DNA of 6,875 nt from Pseudomonadota bacterium (GTDB lineage: Bacteria; Pseudomonadota; Gammaproteobacteria; Xanthomonadales; Rhodanobacteraceae): contig JAJYMF010000262.1 of assembly GCA_021787175.1 (NCBI GenBank), positions 1-6,875 on the forward strand, given 5' to 3'. The stretch's first letter is position 1, and each line of letters opens with the position of its first letter. Of the stretch, positions 1-5,871 are shown piece after piece. A model generated the notes under the pieces. That model made no database searches. It saw only the letters and a list, made by a program, of their open reading frames with translations, and was not told the DNA's origin. The translations under genes and the position numbers were made by a program.

Positions 1-717
1 GTCCTGGCCATAGAGATTCATGCCGGCCTCGAGGCGCAGGGTGTCGCGCGCGCCCAGCCCGGCGGGGGCGACCCCGGCCTCGCGCAGCCGATTCCAGAAG
101 GTCACCGCGGCGGTCTCGGGCACCATGATCTCGAAACCGTCCTCGCCGGTATACCCGGTGCGGGCGATGAACAGGCCATCACCCTCGCAGGCGGCGAACT
201 TGCCCAGCGCCTCGACGCGCGCGCGCGCCGCAGGCGTGAGCAATGCCAGCACCCTGGCGCGCGCCTGCGGGCCCTGCACCGCGATCATCGCCAGATCGCG
301 ACGCTCGCTGATGTCCAGATCGAACGCCGCCGCCTGCGCGGTGATCCAGGCCAGGTCCTTGTCGCGAGTCGCGGCGTTGACCACGATGCGGAAGAAATCC
401 TCGCTCAGGTAATAGACGATCAGGTCGTCGATCACGCCGCCCTCGGGATTGAGCATGCAGGTATACAGCGCCTTGCCCGACACCTTCAGCTTGTCGACGC
501 TGTTGGCGACCAGCCGGCGCAGGAACGGCCGCACTCCGGCTCCGTGCAGGTCGACCACGGTCATGTGCGAGACGTCGAACATGCCGGCGTCGCGGCGCAC
601 GGCATGATGCTCCTCGATCTGCGAACCGTAGTTGAGCGGCATGTCCCAGCCGCCGAAGTCCACCATCTTCGCGCCCAGCGCGCGGTGAGTGGCGTTGAGA
701 ATCGTGGTCTTGCTCAT
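1..717 (-). CDS. gcvT: Aminomethyltransferase, glycine cleavage T protein (C-terminus cut off by window edge)
   Basis: GcvT takes the aminomethyl group from the lipoyl arm of GcvH, releases ammonia and passes the one-carbon unit to tetrahydrofolate; it is cytosolic. The frame stays open from the ATG at 717 to the left edge: 239 codons of a protein usually near 365 residues, so the N-terminal folate-binding part is present and the C-terminal domain is missing. Visible family motifs are an N-terminal block with FGGWDMPLNYG (21-31), HHAVR then FDVSHM (about 37-52), GGVIDDL (93-99) carrying the Asp pair that includes the catalytic aspartate, GYTGEDGFE (188-196) and ARDTLRLEAG near the edge. The ATG at 717 gives the normal family N-terminus. 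No good Shine-Dalgarno precedes it. The gene is divergent from the MCE operon, and no gcvH or gcvP is in view. Identity is secure; only the extent is incomplete. Confidence 0.97.
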   Translation of the reverse strand, partial: MSKTTILNATHRALGAKMVDFGGWDMPLNYGSQIEEHHAVRRDAGMFDVSHMTVVDLHGAGVRPFLRRLVANSVDKLKVSGKALYTCMLNPEGGVIDDLIVYYLSEDFFRIVVNAATRDKDLAWITAQAAAFDLDISERRDLAMIAVQGPQARARVLALLTPAARARVEALGKFAACEGDGLFIARTGYTGEDGFEIMVPETAAVTFWNRLREAGVAPAGLGARDTLRLEAGMNLYGQD

Positions 718-744
718 GGGCGGGTCCGCGACGGCAAAGCGGGG

Positions 745-773
745 ATTATCCGCCGACGACGCGCATGCACCAA
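745..773 (-). promoter_or_regulatory. gcvT: Candidate sigma-70 promoter for gcvT
   Basis: On the minus strand a TTGGTG box (768-773) and a GATAAT box (745-750, five of six matches to TATAAT) are separated by exactly 17 bp. The predicted transcript start lies near 738, giving a leader of about 20 nt before the gcvT ATG. The -35 box is weak (three of six). This is inferred from spacing and consensus only. Confidence 0.4.
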
Positions 774-780
774 GCACGCG

Positions 781-812
781 CTGCCGTACGTCGGCCTGAC
801 GGCAGGCAGGCC
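781..812. repeat. Overlapping inverted repeats in the gcvT/MCE divergent region
   Basis: Two perfect inverted repeats share sequence: CTGCCGT (781-787) with ACGGCAG (799-805), and GGCCTG (793-798) with CAGGCC (807-812). The second stem uses bases in the loop and right arm of the first, so the hairpins are mutually exclusive. They lie just upstream of the putative gcvT -35 box and 45-76 bp before the permease ATG. They could be a regulator site or RNA structure in an MCE leader. No T-tract follows on either strand, so a terminator is unlikely. Chance is plausible at this GC content. Confidence 0.3.
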
Positions 813-856
813 ATGTCTGCACGTCACGGCAACAGGCAGCTGGTAGCCTTGTGCGC

Positions 857-2008
857 ATGGACCAGACAGGCGCCCCGGGTCGCGTCGAGCTGTCTGCCGC
901 GCCGGATGGCACCGCCATGGTGCGCGTCTCGGGCGCATGGACGCTGCCGCACTTCGCCGCGATCGAACGCTCGATGCAGCCGGTCAAGACCGCGCTGCCC
1001 GCGCAGGCGCGGCTGGACCTCGACGGGTTGAGCGCGCTGGACACCGCCGGCGCCGGCCTGCTCAGCGTGCTGCTGGGGCCGGAGCGCCTACGCGCGATGC
1101 TGGACGCACTGCCCGATCTCGCGCCGGAACGCCGCGCCCTGCTCGAAACCGTCGGCTGCGCGGTGCACGACATCTTCGCACACCCGCCGCCGCAGCCTTA
1201 CGCGCTGGGATTCATCGGCCTGCTGGCGCGCATCGGCAGCGCGGTCGAGGCGATCTGGCTGCAGACGCGCCTGCTGTTCGGCTTCGTCGGCCTGACCCTG
1301 GAAACTCTCGCGCGCAACCTGCTGCGCCCGCAGCGCTGGCGCATGGCCGCGCTGGTGACGCAGATCGAGCAGACCACGCTCGACGCGCTGCCGATCGTGT
1401 CGCTGCTGTCGTTCATGGTCGGCGCGGTGATCGCGTTCCTGGGCGCGACCGTGCTCAAGGACTACGGCGCCAGCGTGTTCACGGTGGATCTGGTGTCGTT
1501 CGCCTTCCTGCGCGAGTTCGGCGTGCTGCTGGCGGCGATCCTGCTGGCCGGGCGCACCGCGAGCGCGTTCACCGCCCAGCTGGGCGCGATGCAGGCGCAC
1601 GAGGAAATCGACGCCATCCGCACGCTGGGGCTGGACCCGATCGAGGTGCTGGTGCTGCCGCGCGTACTGGCGCTGATGCTGGGCCTGCCGATGCTGACCT
1701 TCGCGGCGATGCTGGCGGGCATGCTCGGCGGCGCGCTGGTGTGCGTGCTGGCGATCGGCATCCCGCCGGCGATGTTCCTGTCGCTGTTCCACGCCGACAC
1801 CCCGTTGCGTTACTTCTGGGTGGGCATGAGCAAGGCGCCGGTGCTGGCCTTCCTGATCGCGATCATCGGCTGCCTCGAGGGTTTCAAGGTCACCGGCAGC
1901 GCCGAGTCGGTGGGCGAGCGCACCACCTCCAGCGTGGTGCAGGCGATCTTCGTGGTGATCCTGGTCGACGCGCTGGCCGCGCTGTTCTTCATGGAGATGG
2001 GCTGGTGA
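857..2008 (+). CDS. STAS-MlaE fusion: MCE-type lipid ABC transporter permease
   Basis: Inner-membrane permease of an MCE lipid transporter with an N-terminal STAS domain. Counting from the alternative GTG at 851 (385 residues), about 10-105 is the STAS domain. Its conserved loop LDTAGAG (63-69) includes a Thr at the position of the functionally important Thr of MlaB. Residues 120-385 are the MlaE permease: an amphipathic entry helix, about five membrane segments, REFG (221-224), LLAGRTASAF (231-240), EEIDAI (251-256) and LGLDP (259-263), the family's cytoplasmic coupling region. E. coli MlaE is about 260 residues and MlaB is separate, so this is a MlaB-MlaE fusion. I chose the ATG at 857 (383 aa); neither start has a clear Shine-Dalgarno. 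First gene of the operon; its TGA overlaps the ATPase GTG. Family assignment is firm; orthology to mlaE is not claimed. Confidence 0.93.
   Translation: MDQTGAPGRVELSAAPDGTAMVRVSGAWTLPHFAAIERSMQPVKTALPAQARLDLDGLSALDTAGAGLLSVLLGPERLRAMLDALPDLAPERRALLETVGCAVHDIFAHPPPQPYALGFIGLLARIGSAVEAIWLQTRLLFGFVGLTLETLARNLLRPQRWRMAALVTQIEQTTLDALPIVSLLSFMVGAVIAFLGATVLKDYGASVFTVDLVSFAFLREFGVLLAAILLAGRTASAFTAQLGAMQAHEEIDAIRTLGLDPIEVLVLPRVLALMLGLPMLTFAAMLAGMLGGALVCVLAIGIPPAMFLSLFHADTPLRYFWVGMSKAPVLAFLIAIIGCLEGFKVTGSAESVGERTTSSVVQAIFVVILVDALAALFFMEMGW
1993..1996 (+). promoter_or_regulatory. Ribosome binding site deciding the ATPase GTG start
   Basis: GGAG lies inside the last codons of the permease gene, 8 nt before the GTG at 2005. 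It supports that start over the open reading frame that continues far upstream in the same frame, which is only a shadow of the permease gene. Confidence 0.55.
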
Positions 2009-2826
2009 GCGCGACGCCCGCCGCGGCCGTATCCGCGCCCGGCGCCACCCCGGTGATCGCGGTGGCTGACCTGACCACGCGCTTCGGCACACAGACGGTC
2101 CACGAACATCTCGATCTCGACGTGCCGCGCGGCGTGATCCTCGGCGTGGTCGGCGGCTCCGGCACCGGCAAGTCGGTGCTGCTGCGCACGATCATCGGCC
2201 TGCGCCGACCCGATGTCGGCCGCATCCAACTGCTGGGCGAGGACGTCTATGCGGCATCGACGGCGCAGCGCATCGCCGTCGAGCGCCGCATCGGCGTGCT
2301 GTTCCAGGACGGGGCGCTGTTTTCCTCGATGACCGTGACCGAGAACATCTGCGTGCCGCTGCGGGAACACACCGCGCTCAGCGCGCGCGACGCCCGTCGG
2401 CTGGCGACCCTGAAGATCGCCCTGGCCGGGCTGCCGCAGGACGCGCGCGACAAATATCCCTCCGAACTCTCCGGCGGCATGCGCAAACGCGCCGCGCTGG
2501 CGCGCGCGCTGGCGCTGGATCCGGAAATCCTGTTCCTCGACGAGCCGACCTCGGGGCTGGACCCGATCACCGCCGCCGGCTTCGACCGCCTGCTGCGCAC
2601 GCTGCGCGACGCGCTGGGACTGACGGTCTACATGAATACCCACGATCTCGACTCGATCCACGCCGTCTGCGACCGCGTCGCCGTGCTGGCCGACCGGCGC
2701 GTGCTGGTCGCCGCCGACCTGGCCACGGTCGAGCGCTACGATCACCCGTGGGTGCAGGATTATTTCCGCGGCCCGCGCGGCCGCACCGCTGGCGCGGTCT
2801 ACGCCGACGCCGTCCAGGAGGCTTGA
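2005..2826 (+). CDS. MlaF-type ABC transporter ATP-binding protein of the MCE system
   Basis: Cytoplasmic ATPase that powers the permease. It has 273 residues with every ABC motif intact: Walker A GGSGTGKS (50-57), Q-loop LFQDGALF with Gln101, signature LSGGM (155-159) followed by RKRAALARAL, Walker B ILFLDE (175-180) with catalytic Glu180, D-loop SGLDP (183-187) and H-loop THDL with His213. The LSGGM variant and the tail HPWVQDYFRGPRGR (247-260) are typical of MCE-associated ATPases; in E. coli the MlaF C-terminus contacts MlaB, so here it may contact the STAS domain fused to the permease. The GTG start overlaps the permease stop by 4 nt (GTGA), suggesting translational coupling. The same frame is open back to 937, but that part reads as Arg/Ala-rich out-of-frame translation of the permease gene. 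The MCE gene starts 1 nt after its stop. Confidence 0.94.
   Translation: MSATPAAAVSAPGATPVIAVADLTTRFGTQTVHEHLDLDVPRGVILGVVGGSGTGKSVLLRTIIGLRRPDVGRIQLLGEDVYAASTAQRIAVERRIGVLFQDGALFSSMTVTENICVPLREHTALSARDARRLATLKIALAGLPQDARDKYPSELSGGMRKRAALARALALDPEILFLDEPTSGLDPITAAGFDRLLRTLRDALGLTVYMNTHDLDSIHAVCDRVAVLADRRVLVAADLATVERYDHPWVQDYFRGPRGRTAGAVYADAVQEA
2816..2821 (+). promoter_or_regulatory. Strong ribosome binding site of the MCE protein gene
   Basis: A consensus AGGAGG sits in the last codons of the ATPase gene, 6 nt before the ATG at 2828. It is the best Shine-Dalgarno in the operon, which fits a need for more copies of the ring-forming MCE subunit than of the ATPase or permease; that last point is inference. 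Confidence 0.75.
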
Positions 2827-2827
2827 G

Positions 2828-3772
2828 ATGGAAACCCGCGCGCATCACGTGCTGATCGGCGCCTTCACCCTGGTGGTGGTGCTGGCCGGACTGCTGTTCG
2901 TGCTGTGGCTCGGCAAGAGCAGCGTCGACCATGCCTACGCCTACTACGACGTGGTCTTCAACGAATCGGTCACCGGCCTGTCCAAGGGCGGCATGGTGCA
3001 ATACAACGGCATCAAGGTCGGCCAGGTGGCGGAACTCAAGCTCGACCCGCGCGATCCGCGCAAGGTGATCGCGCGCATCCAGGTCGAGGGGGACACGCCG
3101 GTCAAGCGCGACACGCACGCCAAGCTCGGCCTGCTGGGCCTGACCGGCGTCGCCTTCATCCAGCTCAGCGGCGGCTCGCCCGGCAGCCCGCCGCTGCGTG
3201 CCGCCGACGACGAACACGTGCCGGTCATCGTTGCCGACAACTCCGAACTGTCCAAGCTGCTCAACTCCAGCGAGGACATCGCCACCAGCGCCAACGAGAT
3301 CCTGCAGCGCATCGAGACCCTGCTGTCCGAGCAGAACGTGGCGCACATCACCGCTACCCTCAGACATCTCGACGAGACCGCATCGGCGATCGCGGCCGAG
3401 CGCGGCCAGATGCAGCAGGCGATCGTGCAGCTGGCCGCCTCCAGCGCGCAGCTCAACGAAGCACTGGGCAAGATCAATCATCTCGCCGGCAGCACGGATG
3501 CGCTGGTCAACGACCAGGGCCGCGCCACGCTCGACAGCGCGCGCGCAAGCCTGGCCTCGTTCCAGCAGATGAGCGCCCAGCTGCAGTCGCTGATCGCGGA
3601 GAACCGCGGCGCGCTGGCCGCCGGCAGCCAGGGCGCGGCCGAACTCGGCCCGACGCTGCGCCAGCTGCAGGAGACACTGCGCAACATCAACGCGCTCAGC
3701 GAGCGCCTGCAGCACGCCCCCGCGGCCTATCTGCTCGGTCGTGACGCCCCCAAGGAGTACCAGCCGCGATGA
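2828..3772 (+). CDS. MlaD/MCE-family periplasmic lipid-binding protein
   Basis: Substrate-handling subunit of the transporter, anchored in the inner membrane and facing the periplasm. Of 314 residues, about 8-28 form one membrane helix (GAFTLVVVLAGLLFVLWLG), and 37-115 are a single MCE domain with the family core VQYNGIKVGQV (57-67) and the strand GLTGVAFIQL (104-113). From about 130 to 300 the protein is almost entirely polar and helix-forming, rich in Gln, Ala, Leu, Ser and Glu, and probably coiled coil. E. coli MlaD is only about 180 residues, so the long tail is notable: in PqiB and mycobacterial Mce proteins comparable helical regions build a tube or needle across the periplasm. MCE proteins usually form hexamers. 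It lies between the ATPase and lipoprotein genes. Not claimed as orthologous to MlaD. Confidence 0.93.
   Translation: METRAHHVLIGAFTLVVVLAGLLFVLWLGKSSVDHAYAYYDVVFNESVTGLSKGGMVQYNGIKVGQVAELKLDPRDPRKVIARIQVEGDTPVKRDTHAKLGLLGLTGVAFIQLSGGSPGSPPLRAADDEHVPVIVADNSELSKLLNSSEDIATSANEILQRIETLLSEQNVAHITATLRHLDETASAIAAERGQMQQAIVQLAASSAQLNEALGKINHLAGSTDALVNDQGRATLDSARASLASFQQMSAQLQSLIAENRGALAAGSQGAAELGPTLRQLQETLRNINALSERLQHAPAAYLLGRDAPKEYQPR
3752..3757 (+). promoter_or_regulatory. Ribosome binding site of the lipoprotein gene
   Basis: AAGGAG lies within the end of the MCE gene, 11 nt before the ATG at 3769. The spacing is longer than ideal, and the ATGA overlap with the MCE stop suggests that translation also depends on coupling. 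Confidence 0.5.
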
Positions 3773-4386
3773 AACGCCTCTCCCTGATGCTCGTGGCGCT
3801 GCTGACGGGTTGCGCCTCCCTGATCGCGCCGCGCGGGAGCGAGGACGTATTCATCCTGCCCGCGGCGCCTGCACCGATGCCTGCAGCGACCCCCGCATCC
3901 TTGCCTTGGTCGCTGACGCTGGCGACGCCGACCGCGTCCGGGCCGCTCGGAAGTCGCGCGCTGCTGGTCAGTCCGCAGCCGGATCAGGAGCAGGTGTATG
4001 CCGGCGCGCGCTGGGCCGAGCCGCCGCCGACGCTGTTGCGGCAACGCCTGCTCGCCGCATTTGCCGCCGACGGACGCCTGTCGCGCGTGGTTCCCGAAAG
4101 CGTCGGCGCTTTGACCCGCTATACGCTGAGCAGCGATCTCGACGATTTCCGGGTGATCGTCAGCGACGGGCGGGCACGGGTGCGCGTCGCGCTGACGGTC
4201 CGTCTGCTCGACAACCACAGTCGCCAACTGCTGGCGCAGCGGTCCTTCACCATCGAGGAGCCCGCCGCCGGCCGGAATGCGTCGCAGGTGGTCGCCGCGT
4301 TCGGCGCGGCATGCAACCGGCTGGCGCCGCAGGTGGTGGACTGGACGATCGCCAGCGCGGCATCGCCCGCGGTCAGCGCGCGCTGA
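3769..4386 (+). CDS. ABC-type transport auxiliary lipoprotein (PqiC-like, ABC_trans_aux family)
   Basis: Probable outer-membrane partner of the MCE transporter. The 205-residue product starts with a lipoprotein signal (MKRLSLMLVALLTGC) whose lipobox LTGC ends at Cys15. Ala at +2 instead of Asp predicts sorting to the outer membrane. The mature part resembles ABC_trans_aux (formerly DUF330): a first strand around DVFIL (26-30), a Pro/Ala-rich linker, then VYAGARWAEPPPTLLRQRL (76-94) with the WAEP element common in this family, followed by alternating strands and helices. PqiC of E. coli is the characterised relative and docks on the PqiB tube at the outer membrane; a similar role here is inferred from family and position. 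The gene overlaps the MCE stop by 4 nt (ATGA) and ends the operon. Its sequence is less conserved than its neighbours', so the family call rests partly on context. Confidence 0.88.
   Translation: MKRLSLMLVALLTGCASLIAPRGSEDVFILPAAPAPMPAATPASLPWSLTLATPTASGPLGSRALLVSPQPDQEQVYAGARWAEPPPTLLRQRLLAAFAADGRLSRVVPESVGALTRYTLSSDLDDFRVIVSDGRARVRVALTVRLLDNHSRQLLAQRSFTIEEPAAGRNASQVVAAFGAACNRLAPQVVDWTIASAASPAVSAR
4373..4386. repeat. 14-bp perfect palindrome over the lipoprotein stop codon
   Basis: TCAGCGCGCGCTGA equals its own reverse complement, and its last three bases are the TGA of the lipoprotein gene. The convergent gap 4387-4431 is GC-rich and has no T-tract, so I see no canonical intrinsic terminator for either gene there. 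The palindrome may be coincidental because alternating GC is common in this DNA. Confidence 0.5.
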
Positions 4387-4431
4387 TCCGCTGCCCGGCC
4401 CGGAGCGCGATCGCCGCCGCCGCGCCCGGGG

Positions 4432-5769
4432 TCAGAGGTTGTAACCGCGCTCGTCGTGCAGGGCCAGATCGAGGCCCTCGGTCTCGGCCTCGGCGCCGAC
4501 GCGCAGCGGCACGATGCGGCCGACCAGCCACAGCAGGGCCGCGCTCATCAGCGCGCCGTAGACGAGCACCACGATCACGCCCAGCGCCTGGCGGCCGACC
4601 TGGTCGAGCACGCTGACGCCCGCCGGCAGACCCGAGCCCCCCAGCGCGGCGTCGACGAACACGCCGGTCAGCAGCGCGCCGACGATGCCGCCGATGCCGT
4701 GCACGCCGAACACGTCCAGCGCGTCGTCGTAGCCGAAGCGGCGCTTGAGCCGCGACGAGGCGAAAAAGCACACCACGCCGGCGACGCCGCCGATCACGAT
4801 CGCGCCCAGCGGCCCGCAGGTGCCGGCCGCCGGCGTGATCGCCACCAGTCCGGCCACCGCGCCCGAGGCGATGCCCAGCACCGAGGGCTTGCGGTGCGTC
4901 CACCACTCCACGCCCATCCATGCCAGCGCCGCCGCCGCCGCGGCGATGTGCGTGACCAGCAGCGCCATGCCGGCGATGCCGTCGGCGGCCAGCTCGGAGC
5001 CGGCGTTGAAGCCGAACCAGCCCACCCATACCAGCGCCGCACCGGTGACGGTGTAACCGAGGTTGTGCGGCGGCATCGGCTGCTGCGGCCAGCCGCGGCG
5101 GCGCCCGACCATCACGCAGGCGACCAGGCCGGCGATGCCGGCGTTGATGTGCACCACGGTGCCGCCGGCGAAATCGAGCACGCCGTGATCGGCCAGGAAC
5201 GCGCCCGGCCCGCCCCAGACCATGTGCGCCACCGGCAGATAGATCAGCGTGAACCAGCCGGCGACGAACAGCAGCAGCGCCGAGAAGCGCATGCGCTCGG
5301 CAAAGGCGCCCACGATCAGCGCCGGGGTGATCACCGCGAAGGTCATCTGGAAGGCCACGTAGACCGTCTCGGGAATGCTGCCGACCAGCGCCGAGCGCCC
5401 GACCGCGACCAGCCCGGCCTTGCCCAGCCCGCCGATGAAGGCGTGCAGGTCGACCGCGCCGGGCACCATGCCGGCACTGTCGAAGGCGAGGCTGTAGCCG
5501 TACAGCACCCACAGCACGCTGACCAGCGCGACGATGGCCAGGCATTGCGCCATCACCGACAGCACGTTCTTGGCGCGCACCATGCCGGCGTAGAACAGCG
5601 CCAGGCCAGGCAGGGTCATCAGCAGCACCAGCGCGGTCGAGGTCAGCATCCACGCGGTGTCGCCGCGATCGAGCGCGGCCGGGGCGGCCTGCGCGACCGC
5701 GGGCGACAGGGCGATCACGACGGCCGGCAACAGCCACCAGCGCGGACGGCGACGGGATGCGATCGGCAT
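4432..5769 (-). CDS. amtB: Ammonium transporter, Amt family
   Basis: Trimeric inner-membrane channel for ammonium/ammonia. The ATG at 5769 gives 445 residues and is chosen because GGGGAG lies 6 nt upstream and the product begins with a typical signal peptide, cleaved probably after AQA (26-28). A TTG at 5829 would add 20 polar residues before the signal. Family landmarks: FYAGMVRAKNVLS (59-71), VWGG with Trp185, LDFAGGTVVHINAG (198-211) including Asp199 and the first pore histidine His207, GWFGFNAGS (250-258), and FGVHGIGG (354-361) with the second pore histidine His357. About eleven membrane helices follow the signal. The C-terminal tail ETEGLDLALHDERGY (429-443) matches the segment that binds GlnK in E. 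coli AmtB, so PII control is likely kept, yet no glnK is adjacent. It lies 100 nt downstream of alkB and converges on the MCE operon. No sigma-54 promoter was seen upstream. Confidence 0.96.
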   Translation of the reverse strand: MPIASRRRPRWWLLPAVVIALSPAVAQAAPAALDRGDTAWMLTSTALVLLMTLPGLALFYAGMVRAKNVLSVMAQCLAIVALVSVLWVLYGYSLAFDSAGMVPGAVDLHAFIGGLGKAGLVAVGRSALVGSIPETVYVAFQMTFAVITPALIVGAFAERMRFSALLLFVAGWFTLIYLPVAHMVWGGPGAFLADHGVLDFAGGTVVHINAGIAGLVACVMVGRRRGWPQQPMPPHNLGYTVTGAALVWVGWFGFNAGSELAADGIAGMALLVTHIAAAAAALAWMGVEWWTHRKPSVLGIASGAVAGLVAITPAAGTCGPLGAIVIGGVAGVVCFFASSRLKRRFGYDDALDVFGVHGIGGIVGALLTGVFVDAALGGSGLPAGVSVLDQVGRQALGVIVVLVYGALMSAALLWLVGRIVPLRVGAEAETEGLDLALHDERGYNL

Positions 5770-5775
5770 GACGGA

Positions 5776-5781
5776 CTCCCC
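5776..5781 (-). promoter_or_regulatory. amtB: Ribosome binding site fixing the amtB start
   Basis: GGGGAG on the minus strand ends 6 nt before the ATG at 5769. It decides that start over the upstream TTG at 5829. Confidence 0.7.
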
Positions 5782-5812
5782 GGATCGGACCCGCCAAGCA
5801 TGCCGGATCGGA
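5780..5812. repeat. Tandem 10-bp direct repeat upstream of amtB
   Basis: CCGGATCGGA occurs at 5780-5789 and again at 5803-5812, a period of 23 bp, close to two helical turns. The first copy overlaps the amtB ribosome binding site. It could be a paired operator or, in RNA, a site hiding the Shine-Dalgarno; no regulator can be named. Confidence 0.45.
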
Positions 5813-5861
5813 GTCGTTTGATCACGCAAGGCCCGGCATGTTTTGATACGGTGCTCGATTC

Positions 5862-5871
5862 AGCGATCGCT
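5862..5871. repeat. 10-bp palindrome over the alkB stop
   Basis: AGCGATCGCT is a perfect palindrome sharing two bases with the alkB TAG. It has no loop and no T-tract, so it is not a terminator. Nothing else in the 100 nt between alkB and amtB looks like a terminator, which leaves co-transcription possible. Confidence 0.35.

Noticed and set aside
20..846. Plus-strand open frames at 20-412 and 544-846
   Set aside because: They are antisense to gcvT, whose reading frame carries clear T-protein motifs along this whole stretch.
718..856. Glycine riboswitch upstream of gcvT
   Set aside because: The leader predicted from the promoter is only about 20 nt, and no paired glycine-aptamer motifs could be recognised in the region.
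937..2004. Plus-strand open frame running from 937 into the ATPase gene, as if the ATPase had a 356-residue N-terminal extension
   Set aside because: The extension is Arg/Ala/Gly-rich, has no domain features, and is the +2 reading of the permease gene. The ATPase family N-terminus starts just after the GTG at 2005, which has a GGAG site.
1088..3715. Long minus-strand open frames opposite the MCE operon (1088-2092, 1810-2745, 2567-3715)
   Set aside because: All are low-complexity antisense shadows of well-supported plus-strand genes, produced by the scarcity of stop codons at high GC.
5862..5871. HIP1-like GCGATCGC palindrome
   Set aside because: A single copy in a GC-rich genome; HIP1 is meaningful only as a highly repeated cyanobacterial element, and nothing else here is cyanobacterial.
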